In this document: positions 24,107 to 32,154 of the stretch, in pieces
Layout: every line of letters starts with the position of its first letter
Position numbering within the stretch: the stretch's first letter is position 1
Source: Stieleria mannarensis
GTDB taxonomy: Bacteria > Planctomycetota > Planctomycetia > Pirellulales > Pirellulaceae
DNA length: 64,000 bases
Assembly (NCBI RefSeq): GCF_014154935.1
Contig: NZ_JACEHH010000015.1
Span: forward strand, 1 to 64,000
Direction of reading: 5' to 3'
Program-made: the position numbers and the translations under genes
Notes under the pieces: generated by a model
Database searches by the model: none
The model's input: only the letters and a program-made list of their open reading frames with translations
What the model was told of the DNA's origin: nothing

Positions 24107-25225
24107 ATGCCAGCCATGACTCGTTTAATACCATCTTCTCCCCAATCCATTCGCCCCCGAATTGCGGCCTTCCTGATCGGACTGACGGTCGCGGCAACCG
24201 CTTCAACACAGGATGCTGACGCGGGCGGGCTGGGGCTGTTCAACCGATCCGCTTGCGACACCGGGTGCGCGGCCGACCTCGGTGATGTCATGCCATGCGA
24301 CAGCGATTGCGGTTCGCCCTTGTGTTGCGATGCGACCGACTGCGGCAGTGTGGGCTGTGACGGCTGCATCAGCGGCTGCGACACCGGATTGTTAGGCGGG
24401 CTGATCAAACCGAGCGATCGCTGCTTTGACGACTTTGTCAGCCCGATGATCAACTTCGTCCACTTCGAAGACCCGCGGACGGTCACCGAACTCCGTCCGA
24501 TCTTTGTCAACCACTGGGTGCCCGAGCGGATCGGCAACAACATTCCCGCCGGCGGAACGATCCAGGTGCTCGCCATGCAATTCCGCATCGCGCTGACCGA
24601 ACGACTCAGCCTGATCGGGACCAAGGACGGTTACATCTGGGACAACACCAACGGAGCGCTCGACACGTTATTGGATGACGGTTGGGCGTCGGTCGTGGCG
24701 GGCTTGAAATACAACCTTCTCCGCGATACGCAAAGCGGCACGATCGCATCGATCGGCGGAACGTATGACTTGCCCGGCAGCCGGGACTCGTTGCAAGACG
24801 TTGCCGATGGTGAATTTCATCTGTTCGCCACCGGTGGTCAGCGTTTGATGGGTGGCAACGCCCACTTGATGTCGGCCTTCGGCTGGCGCGTCCCCAGCGA
24901 CGGGTTCTTGCAATCCGAATCGATCCACTGGTCCAACCACTTTGACCTCAAGCTGACCGAGAAAACGTACTTCGTCACCGAAGTCGCCTGGTGGCATTGG
25001 ATCGACAGTGCCGAAGGTGGTGCCGCGTTGGGCGTGGCCGGTCAGGACCTGTTCAATCTGTCCACCAGCGACGTGACCGGCAACGATCTGGTGACGCAAA
25101 ATGTCGGCTTGAAATTCAAGCCCAACGGAAAGACGGAATGGGGCATCGCCTACGAATTTCCGCTGACTGAATTCAAAGATGTTATCGAAGGTCGTCTGCA
25201 AACCGAATTGATCGTTCGTTATTAA
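24107..25225 (+). CDS. Cys-rich outer-membrane beta-barrel-like protein
   Basis: About 372 residues; ATGs at 24107 and 24116 are both possible, each followed by a signal peptide (RPRIAAFLIGLTVAATASTQDADA). After it comes a short Cys-rich segment (about a dozen Cys in 50 residues: CDTGCAADL, CDSDCGSPLCC, CDGCISGCDTG). The rest has alternating hydrophobic strands with aromatic ends and finishes in ...LQTELIVRY, typical of outer-membrane barrels with a C-terminal aromatic. Such Cys-rich barrel proteins are common in planctomycetes. Role unknown, perhaps a transporter or porin-like structure. Confidence 0.75.
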   Translation: MPAMTRLIPSSPQSIRPRIAAFLIGLTVAATASTQDADAGGLGLFNRSACDTGCAADLGDVMPCDSDCGSPLCCDATDCGSVGCDGCISGCDTGLLGGLIKPSDRCFDDFVSPMINFVHFEDPRTVTELRPIFVNHWVPERIGNNIPAGGTIQVLAMQFRIALTERLSLIGTKDGYIWDNTNGALDTLLDDGWASVVAGLKYNLLRDTQSGTIASIGGTYDLPGSRDSLQDVADGEFHLFATGGQRLMGGNAHLMSAFGWRVPSDGFLQSESIHWSNHFDLKLTEKTYFVTEVAWWHWIDSAEGGAALGVAGQDLFNLSTSDVTGNDLVTQNVGLKFKPNGKTEWGIAYEFPLTEFKDVIEGRLQTELIVRY

Positions 25226-25316
25226 GCCAGACACTGCCGCAGTGATCGACGAGGGCTTCCTTGCGAAAATGGGACCGACCGCAGGCAACGATTCGTGGGC
25301 CGCGCGTCATGGGACC

Positions 25317-25366
25317 AATAGGACATAGGGGACCTATCGGTCGCATGTGTCCTCTCGGTCCTATTT
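25317..25366. repeat. Imperfect inverted repeat of ATAGGACATAGGGGAC type
   Basis: ATAGGACATAGGGGAC near 25317 is mirrored by GTCCTCTCGGTCCTAT near 25350, with intervening CCTATCGG. It lies between the convergent barrel and hypothetical secreted genes. Confidence 0.45.
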
Positions 25367-25383
25367 TCGTCGCAGACGCCGAA

Positions 25384-26259
25384 TCAACCCCCGTCCCCTT
25401 TTTTCAGGCGTCGCCGCAGGTCGCGGGCGGCTTCTTGCAGGACCAGGGGCAGCTTGCTGCGGACGTAGTTGGATCCGGCGAACCATTGCGGCGGTTCGTG
25501 CATGACGAAGCGTGCTTCGATGAACACCGCATCCATCGCGTCCAGCGAGGTCGCTGTCAGCCAACCCTGGAACCCCGAGTAATCGCCGCCGCCGGCGCTG
25601 GAATTGGTGTCGGGGCCATCGGTAAACTGCCAGCGATTGTCAAAGGCTTCGACCAGCGATACGTCGATCCGGTTCTGCGTTTCGGAGGATTGTTGTGCGA
25701 TCCGCAAAAGCCCCGTCAATCGGATCTTGTCCAGCAACTCGAAATCAACTTGCCGGTAGCGGATGTCGGGACCGGCATCGTCGATGCCGAGACGCTGCAG
25801 CGTCTCGGCGGGGACGTCGGCCGCGGTTGCCTCCGTGGAGTCCTCGGCGGCTTCCCCGCCGAGTCGGTTCGCGATGTTTTGGTCCGAAAACGTCTGCAGG
25901 CTTTCGTGGATGATGAAGATCATGTGGACGTCATGGCCCACTCGGTCTCCGGCGTCGCTGGTGATGTATCGCAGGTAGATTCGCACTGGCGCGACAACGG
26001 AATCGCGGGCGAACTGTTTGAAGCTCAGTCCACGCAACAACGGTGTAATCCGACGTTGCTGGGCGTCGGCATCCAGATCCTCAGCAAGCGTCGGTGCGGG
26101 CAGCGTGATAGATTGATCTGCGATTTGGACGGTGGTTTGATTCGCCGAAACATTGGTGGAATCGTTGCCTGAAACGCGGTGGTTCCAGGTGAGACCGGTC
26201 AGCAGGGCGAGTGCGAAAACACCCAGGCCAAGTCGACGGTGATGGATTGGATGGTTCAT
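25384..26259 (-). CDS. Hypothetical secreted protein, 291 aa
   Basis: From the ATG at 26259 (MNHPIHHRRLGLGVFALAL) a signal peptide or anchor is followed by a mixed alpha/beta domain. Recognisable strings are RIYLRYITSDAGDRVGHDVHMIFIIHESLQTF, LRIAQQSSETQNRIDVSLVEAFDNRW and VFIEARFVMHEPPQWFAGSNYVRSKLPLV. I do not recognise a named domain. It is the last of three minus-strand genes (after the two TPR proteins), with a 132-bp gap containing a repeat, so co-transcription is possible but not certain. Probably an envelope protein acting with the TPR proteins. Confidence 0.65.
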   Translation of the reverse strand: MNHPIHHRRLGLGVFALALLTGLTWNHRVSGNDSTNVSANQTTVQIADQSITLPAPTLAEDLDADAQQRRITPLLRGLSFKQFARDSVVAPVRIYLRYITSDAGDRVGHDVHMIFIIHESLQTFSDQNIANRLGGEAAEDSTEATAADVPAETLQRLGIDDAGPDIRYRQVDFELLDKIRLTGLLRIAQQSSETQNRIDVSLVEAFDNRWQFTDGPDTNSSAGGGDYSGFQGWLTATSLDAMDAVFIEARFVMHEPPQWFAGSNYVRSKLPLVLQEAARDLRRRLKKGDGG

Positions 26260-26287
26260 CGGCGTGCTTGTAAGGTGATGATCGGTG

Positions 26288-26335
26288 GGAACCCTCCCCT
26301 CGCTACGCATGACCCTCCCGTGCACGGGAGAGTTA
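26288..26335 (-). repeat. CCCTCCCCTCGCTACGC element with perfect 16-bp palindrome
   Basis: ACCCTCCCCTCGCTACGC is followed by GACCCTCC and the perfect palindrome CTCCCGTGCACGGGAG (26315-26330). Reverse-complement relatives occur inside the MITE-like element at 57186-57340. Confidence 0.65.
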
Positions 26336-26391
26336 TTTCTTGACTTGATGCTTCGCCGTTGGGAGTTGACAGGCTGGAAGCCTATCCCACT

Positions 26392-27432
26392 TTAGTTCAC
26401 GAAGCCGGGGTAGCGGGTTTGCAGCTCTTGTCGGGCTTCGGCGGCGCGTTCGGTACGTCCGACCTTGGGCCACAGTTCGACCAGCCGACTGAGCGCGCTG
26501 GCGTGTGCGTCGGGTTGGCCGGAGAACATCAGGTGGGTGTGCAGATAGGCCAGGATGGCGCCTTCGATGTCACCGGCCGCTTCGTAGCTGGCTCCCTGGG
26601 CGTTGTAGATTTTGGCGGACATTTCGATGTCGGTGGGGTTGAGTTCGCTGATCAGCGTGTCGGCAAGCTCCAGCCCCTCCTTGCCCTTGCCTCCCTTGGC
26701 CAACGCGACCGCTTGCCCGGCCTTGGCGAGCGTCTTCAAACGCAGCGCACTGGTCGAATTGACCTCCACCGACGCGACGTCCGAGAACGCTTTTTCCGCT
26801 CCCGGGAGGTCATCTTGTTCCAGCATCGTGACGCCGATCAAGTAACGTGACTCGATCTTCGATTCCGTCGACGGTGCTTGTGCAAGGGCACCATAAAACT
26901 GCAACGCCTTGGTATGCTCATTTTGTGCGAGCGCAAGATCGCCGAGCAGCTTTGCGACGCTGTAAAAGTGGAACGAGTCGCGATTCTGGCCGGCAAAGCT
27001 GATCGCTTCGGCCGTCGCGGCTTTGCGATCGCCCTGGCCGGCAAGCGCCAGTTTCGCACGGGCGAGCAACCGATAGTAGGCGGCGTCGACTTTAACCAGA
27101 TCGCGAGAGATGGTGCCAAGGTCCAGCCCTTTCAATTCATCGAGCGCCTGTTCGTACTGGCCATCGATCGCGAATTCACGGGCTCGGGAAAGCGGCGGCG
27201 GATCACCCTGGAAAGCCACCTTGCGAATTTCGTCTTCCACAAAGTTCTTGGTATTCGCCCCGACCTTCAATTGAATGCCGTTCTTGGTCACCGACGTGAT
27301 GGTGCCGGTGGTCGCGGTTCCGGAATCGTGGGTGTAGACGCGATCGAGTTGTGCCTGGGCACGATCGGTTGCCAGGGCGAAGCTGAATACGGCGGCGGCG
27401 AGGGCCAGGCGAAGGAGTCGGGGTTGGGTCAT
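26392..27432 (-). CDS. Secreted TPR-repeat protein, 346 aa
   Basis: The start at 27432 places a signal peptide first (MTQPRLLRLALAAAVFSFALATDRAQAQ). A small beta segment (TGTITSVTKNGIQLKVG) is followed by helical repeats with TPR-like spacing (AREFAIDGQYEQALDELKG, AKLLGDLALAQNEHTKALQFYGAL, GASYEAAGDIEGAILAYLHTHLMF). It is probably a periplasmic scaffold. It lies 108 bases downstream of the large TPR gene on the same strand; together they look like one transcription unit devoted to an envelope assembly. Confidence 0.8.
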   Translation of the reverse strand: MTQPRLLRLALAAAVFSFALATDRAQAQLDRVYTHDSGTATTGTITSVTKNGIQLKVGANTKNFVEDEIRKVAFQGDPPPLSRAREFAIDGQYEQALDELKGLDLGTISRDLVKVDAAYYRLLARAKLALAGQGDRKAATAEAISFAGQNRDSFHFYSVAKLLGDLALAQNEHTKALQFYGALAQAPSTESKIESRYLIGVTMLEQDDLPGAEKAFSDVASVEVNSTSALRLKTLAKAGQAVALAKGGKGKEGLELADTLISELNPTDIEMSAKIYNAQGASYEAAGDIEGAILAYLHTHLMFSGQPDAHASALSRLVELWPKVGRTERAAEARQELQTRYPGFVN

Positions 27433-27540
27433 GAATCGGAGGTTTTTGAAACGCGAGTGGTGAAGGATGTTGTGAATAGGGGCAGGCGACAGTGGAGGGG
27501 GCGGGCGGAAAGACCGACCGTCCGGCCACAACGGCGAAAC

Positions 27541-30500
27541 CTAGTTGGGACCGGGTTGGGCGATCCCGACCGGATCATCACCGACCGAGCGTTGAGCTTC
27601 CTTCATCAACGCGTTGTACTCGGCACGTCGTTCGGGGCCGCCGAGTTCGGGGAACAAGGTCGCCGCTTCGCGAATCACCTTGATCGCCTTTCGCATGTCG
27701 GCATCTCGTTTTGCGGCTTTGCCCATCAGGTACAAACAGAGCGCGACGTGGTAACGGGATTCAAAGAACTTCTCCTTGAAGTTTTCGTTGCGGTTGATCA
27801 GCTTGCTGGTCTTGCTGCTGGTTTCGGCCCAACCCCAGATCGTGTTCTTCTTGTTCTCACCCGGACGTGCCCCTTCCAACGCGGCACGGTAGGCCTTGTA
27901 AGCGATGTTGGGCGGCAGTGTGCCGGCCCAGGCCTCGTATGCTTTGGCGGCTTCGATTTGGGCTTCCAGCATGGTGGGTTTGGCCTTCAACAAACCTTCA
28001 AACGTGTCGATCGACGCTTTGTACTCGCCGACCAACCGCTGGGCGCGGCCCAGCAGGTACGCCGTGGTCGGGTCGTTCTGGTCGGGCAGCGATTGGAAGG
28101 TTTCGACGGATTGGTTCAGCAGATCCGCCGCCTGGCCGGCCGCTTTGACTTGACCGGGTTCCATCGACGCTTCGCCCATCGACATCAGCGTCTGGCCGCC
28201 CCAGCGGAGCGTCGCGGTGTCGTCGGTCGCATCGGAGATCCGCTTCAGCATCACGCGAAATGCTTCGATCAGTTTGACCTTTCGGGCCGGGGTGGCGGTA
28301 TCGAGCTGTTCCTTCAAGTCGCTCGCCAAACGCATGTAGGTCTGCGTCAACTTGGTTTGCGACTCTTTGCCCTTGTAGGCGCCGCGAAGCTTTTCCATCG
28401 TGGCGGTCATTCGATCCAGAAATGTTTCCGGCGTGTCGGAGTCCAACATTCGGCCGACCAACGCCTTCAGTTCGGTGCTGTAGAGTTCACCGGTGAACGA
28501 TTCCGACGGGCTGCCGAGTTTGCCGATCCAATGCAGCGGGCCGTATTTGGAATGGTCCAGCACTTTCAAGGCGGCGGCGCTGTCGTCTTTCATCAGATGG
28601 ATTTTGGCCAGCACGGTGGCCGCCTGCATCCCTTCGACTTCGACCAAATTGCCTTCGATTTCATCCAGCCCGGATTGCAGGTTTAATTTGGCACGTTCCA
28701 GCAGCGCGTCGGATTTGGCGTCGTCGTTTTCTTGTGTCCGAGCGACGATCGATTCGTTCCACAGCAGTTGGCCGAGCAGCCGTTTAAAGGAGGCTCGTTC
28801 ATTGCCGGCGCTCATCTCATCAATCAGTGCTTGCGCCCCGTCGAAGTCATCTTTTTTGAGCAACAGCCGGATCTGCAATCCTTGTGCGGCGGCGGCGTTG
28901 GGATCATCCGGCCAGGTTTTGGCTAAAAAGTTCCCCAGCGATTCCAGCTGGCGGATCAAGCCTTCGTTGGCATCCTCGGGGACTTCGTTCAACAACAATT
29001 GCATGCTCGTCAGCGCCATCAGCCCGCCTTTGAGCCCGAGTTCGGTTCCGGGGGCGTTGCGCGCCAGGAAGTTGCCCACGACAACGGTCTCGCGCAGACG
29101 TTTGGTTTGGTACAAGAAGTACGCCAGGATCTGACGAGCCTGGTTCAGCGATTCGACATTTGTGTCGGGGGTGACCATCGCCAAACCGCCCCGCAAGACT
29201 TGGATGCCGACGAAGTAGGATTCGCGGATCTGTTTTTCGATGTCGGCGATTTGTTTTTTCAGTTCCGGCGTTTCCTTTTGCCCTTGAATGACCTTCAGTG
29301 CTTCTTCCAGGTCGCTGGTCACCGTCACCACCTGGGTCGCTTTCTCCAACGCGTCGTCGAAACTGGACGGGGGCTCGGCCGTCGGCAAGGTTTCGGTTTC
29401 CTGCTCGATCCCCAAGTCGGCCAACATCGCTTTGGCCTGTTCGACGTGCGGTCCGGGGACCTTGCTGGCGGCCCGCAATAGCTCGCGGCCTTCGGATTTC
29501 GCACGACCGATTTCGCCCTTTTTCAAGCTGTCGTCAGCCGCCTTGGCCAAGTAGGCTTTGGCCAGCTGGATGCGGAACTCTTGGACGATCGGTAGCGATT
29601 CTTCGTTGGGGCGGATCTCTTTGGCCCAGCCTGCGGTGCGGTCGAGTGCCTCCTGATAAGCCGGCGGCTTTGACGCCAGTTTGATCCGAATTACGCCCGC
29701 CGCGGACGAGAACTTGGCTTCGCGGAGCTGGTCGACGCTCGGTTCCTCCAGCATCCGCAGATAATGGTCGAGCGCCACGTCCGGTTTACCCAGCGTTTCA
29801 TTCAACTCGCCCAGATGCGACAGCGCGATCGCGCCGGGGGAGTACCCGGAATACTTTTTGTTGAGTTCCTCGAATCGCTTGGCGGCGTCTTCCAGTTGTG
29901 CCTTGCCCTCTTTGGCCGGGTCGGCGTAGGTGTTCCCGGCCAGCTTGATCGCGTCGGCGGCGTTCAGCTGGGATTGCAGGAATTCGAATCGGTATTGATC
30001 GCGCAGCGCCGCCGCCTCCGGGTCCGCCTTGGGATCGATTTTTTGGCCGCGCATCGATTCCAGCTTGCCACGCAGATCGCTGACGATGCCGTCAAAGGTT
30101 TTGGCGGCCGCCAAATAGGACTCGCGCGCTTGCTGCTTTTCGGTTTCGACCGGTTCGCCGGCCAGCAATTGCGCGGCGCGAATCATTTGCAACTTGCCCA
30201 GTTGCAGACGAGCTTCACTTTGCCGCGGATGGCTTTCCCCGCCCAGGAAATCGCGGAGTGCGGATTCGGCGTTCGCCAGCGCCAGGTCGCGGTCGGCGGC
30301 ATTGCGTGAATGGAGCGCCGATTCGATGTACGTCTGGGCTTTCTCCAGCGGGATCGCCGCGACGAACGACGACTCCACCCCGGCCATCGTTTCGGCCCGT
30401 TCCAAGTACGTGATCGCGGTGTCAAAATAACCGACGTTGCGGAGTTGTTTGACGAAGGCTTCGGCCGGTTCGCCCTTGGCCGATGCGTCTTGTGACATCA

Positions 30501-30606
30501 CCAACACCAGCAGCAAACTGGCCGTGATGAGCGACAGGCGACTCGCTGGATGGATCAGCCTGTGGAAACACGACTTCGGCCGCCCGTGGCGCAAAGAGTT
30601 CGTCAT
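27541..30606 (-). CDS. Large secreted TPR/helical-repeat protein, 1021 aa
   Basis: A twin-basic N-terminal segment and hydrophobic signal (LSLITASLLLVLVMSQDASA) precede about 970 residues of amphipathic helices with repeated A-x-x-Y/F patterns, e.g. AITYLERAETMAG, FEELNKKYSGYSPGAIALSHLGELNETLGK, AYLLGRAQRLVGEYKASIDTFEGLLKAKP. No enzymatic motif is seen. Such exported TPR superhelices organise protein complexes in the planctomycete periplasm. It heads a minus-strand cluster and is divergent from a pair of membrane-anchored paralogues. Confidence 0.82.
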   Translation of the reverse strand: MTNSLRHGRPKSCFHRLIHPASRLSLITASLLLVLVMSQDASAKGEPAEAFVKQLRNVGYFDTAITYLERAETMAGVESSFVAAIPLEKAQTYIESALHSRNAADRDLALANAESALRDFLGGESHPRQSEARLQLGKLQMIRAAQLLAGEPVETEKQQARESYLAAAKTFDGIVSDLRGKLESMRGQKIDPKADPEAAALRDQYRFEFLQSQLNAADAIKLAGNTYADPAKEGKAQLEDAAKRFEELNKKYSGYSPGAIALSHLGELNETLGKPDVALDHYLRMLEEPSVDQLREAKFSSAAGVIRIKLASKPPAYQEALDRTAGWAKEIRPNEESLPIVQEFRIQLAKAYLAKAADDSLKKGEIGRAKSEGRELLRAASKVPGPHVEQAKAMLADLGIEQETETLPTAEPPSSFDDALEKATQVVTVTSDLEEALKVIQGQKETPELKKQIADIEKQIRESYFVGIQVLRGGLAMVTPDTNVESLNQARQILAYFLYQTKRLRETVVVGNFLARNAPGTELGLKGGLMALTSMQLLLNEVPEDANEGLIRQLESLGNFLAKTWPDDPNAAAAQGLQIRLLLKKDDFDGAQALIDEMSAGNERASFKRLLGQLLWNESIVARTQENDDAKSDALLERAKLNLQSGLDEIEGNLVEVEGMQAATVLAKIHLMKDDSAAALKVLDHSKYGPLHWIGKLGSPSESFTGELYSTELKALVGRMLDSDTPETFLDRMTATMEKLRGAYKGKESQTKLTQTYMRLASDLKEQLDTATPARKVKLIEAFRVMLKRISDATDDTATLRWGGQTLMSMGEASMEPGQVKAAGQAADLLNQSVETFQSLPDQNDPTTAYLLGRAQRLVGEYKASIDTFEGLLKAKPTMLEAQIEAAKAYEAWAGTLPPNIAYKAYRAALEGARPGENKKNTIWGWAETSSKTSKLINRNENFKEKFFESRYHVALCLYLMGKAAKRDADMRKAIKVIREAATLFPELGGPERRAEYNALMKEAQRSVGDDPVGIAQPGPN

Positions 30607-30711
30607 ACCGGGATTTGTCGAAAAGTGATCAGATTGATGAAAGAGGTTAATCTAGCGTAAAGTCGTGCTAGCGGTCATTCAAGCGCACGCCCCCTTTCGG
30701 TCCGACGAGTC

Positions 30712-32154
30712 ATGCGAATCCCATCGCAATTTAACGATTCCAGCCTTTATCGCCCCAGGCGAGGGGATGCGAAGTCAAAAAAGCACCGCTCGATCCCGGG
30801 CGCGGCCAGCAGCCGACGACGCTTGATACGACTGGGCGTCGTGTTGTTGTTGGTCGTTGTGGTGATGCGCGAAGCCCGTCGCCCCGACCTGTACCAGACG
30901 TTTTTTGACTCCCCGCAAGAAGACTGGATCCCGATCGCCCCACCGGCCGACCCGACGTCGACGCTGGCCCAAACGGGGGCCCCCACCAATCGGATCGCCA
31001 ATCGGATTGCCGCAACCAATGACGACGCGCCGGCCAGCCATCCGACGGCCAGCACTCCGACCGAAGAGACTCCGACCGAAGAGACATTGTCCGCAGCGGT
31101 TCGACCTGTCGCCACACGGTGGGTCGATGCGATGGACGTGTCACTGCAACGATCCTGGACCGAGTCACTGATCAGAATCCGGTCCGGCTCCGCACAAACG
31201 TCAACGGCCTGGAGCGGCTTGACGGTCGATCAGATCGACGCTGCGACCGAGTTGCTGCGACAACCATCCGTGCAACAGGAAAACGAAACGTTCGACGAGG
31301 TCTTGGCGATGATCCAGACGCTTCGGGATTGTGCCGCGGCCGACGCTTGCCCGCCGGGGGTGTGGGGGCGCATCGCGTCGGTTGCCGCCCCGCTGTTGGA
31401 CGCGTTGCAAACCGCGGCGATCCGACGTGTTTCCGACGGCACCTTTTGGACCAGCGCCGATAGCGACGCGTTCTACCTGGGGCTCGTTCGTTCGGACGCC
31501 TTGCCCGCCGGCGGTGGCGTCACGACCGGAACGCTTCCGTTGTTGCAACAACCCGAGATCTACCGCGGCCAGATGATCCGCCTGGTCGGCACGCTGCAGT
31601 TGGCCGAGCGGAAGACGGCGCAGTCCAATCGAGCCGGTGTGGAGAGCTATTGGAAACTGTGGATCATCCCGGCCGACGGTGGGATCCGCCCCACGATCCT
31701 GATGACGCGGCAGTTGCCCGGTTTGATCGCCGACTCGCTGACCGCCGATGGAAAATGGGACCGTCCATCCAACCCCGACAATCCGGACGGCAAGATCGCC
31801 GCGGTCGGTCGATTCATCAAACGGTTGCCCTACCGATCGTCTATCGGTGCCGACCTGGCTCCGGTGGTGATCGGTCGCGTGGTCGGCGCCAAAGGCATTG
31901 CGTCGACGTCCGACGCTCAAGCAGACGCCGATGCGGCTGGCGATTCGGTGGCGGCAGGCGGTGACCTGACCGGGCTGGTGGGAGTCTTGCTGGCGATCGT
32001 CGGCGGCATCGCGTTGGCGGGATTCTTGATGTACCGAAGCGCCCTGGATGCCAAACGATCGCGGTCCTTGCGACAACATGCCGGAGAAGACGTCAAACTG
32101 GACCTGGACACCCTGGCCGACCACGATGCCAAACACGAAGGAACACAATCATGA
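30712..32154 (+). CDS. Hypothetical bitopic membrane protein, paralogue 1
   Basis: 480 residues. A basic start (SSRRRLIRL) and membrane helix (GVVLLLVVVVM, ~40-52) are followed by a large extracytoplasmic region and a second helix (GLVGVLLAIVGGIALAGFLMY, ~420-442), then a basic cytoplasmic tail. Two segments recur in the next protein: DAFYLGLVRSD and LLQQPEIYRGQMIRLVGTLQ. The second resembles an OB-fold-like strand. The stop overlaps the next ATG (ATGATG), implying translational coupling. No known family. It is divergent from the TPR genes, which also encode exported proteins. Confidence 0.72.
   Translation: MRIPSQFNDSSLYRPRRGDAKSKKHRSIPGAASSRRRLIRLGVVLLLVVVVMREARRPDLYQTFFDSPQEDWIPIAPPADPTSTLAQTGAPTNRIANRIAATNDDAPASHPTASTPTEETPTEETLSAAVRPVATRWVDAMDVSLQRSWTESLIRIRSGSAQTSTAWSGLTVDQIDAATELLRQPSVQQENETFDEVLAMIQTLRDCAAADACPPGVWGRIASVAAPLLDALQTAAIRRVSDGTFWTSADSDAFYLGLVRSDALPAGGGVTTGTLPLLQQPEIYRGQMIRLVGTLQLAERKTAQSNRAGVESYWKLWIIPADGGIRPTILMTRQLPGLIADSLTADGKWDRPSNPDNPDGKIAAVGRFIKRLPYRSSIGADLAPVVIGRVVGAKGIASTSDAQADADAAGDSVAAGGDLTGLVGVLLAIVGGIALAGFLMYRSALDAKRSRSLRQHAGEDVKLDLDTLADHDAKHEGTQS

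Noticed and set aside
26878-28686. A 602-codon plus-strand frame opposite the TPR genes
   Set aside because: Low-complexity Gly/Arg/Phe/Gln composition typical of antisense to helical-repeat genes; it spans the boundary of two real minus-strand genes.
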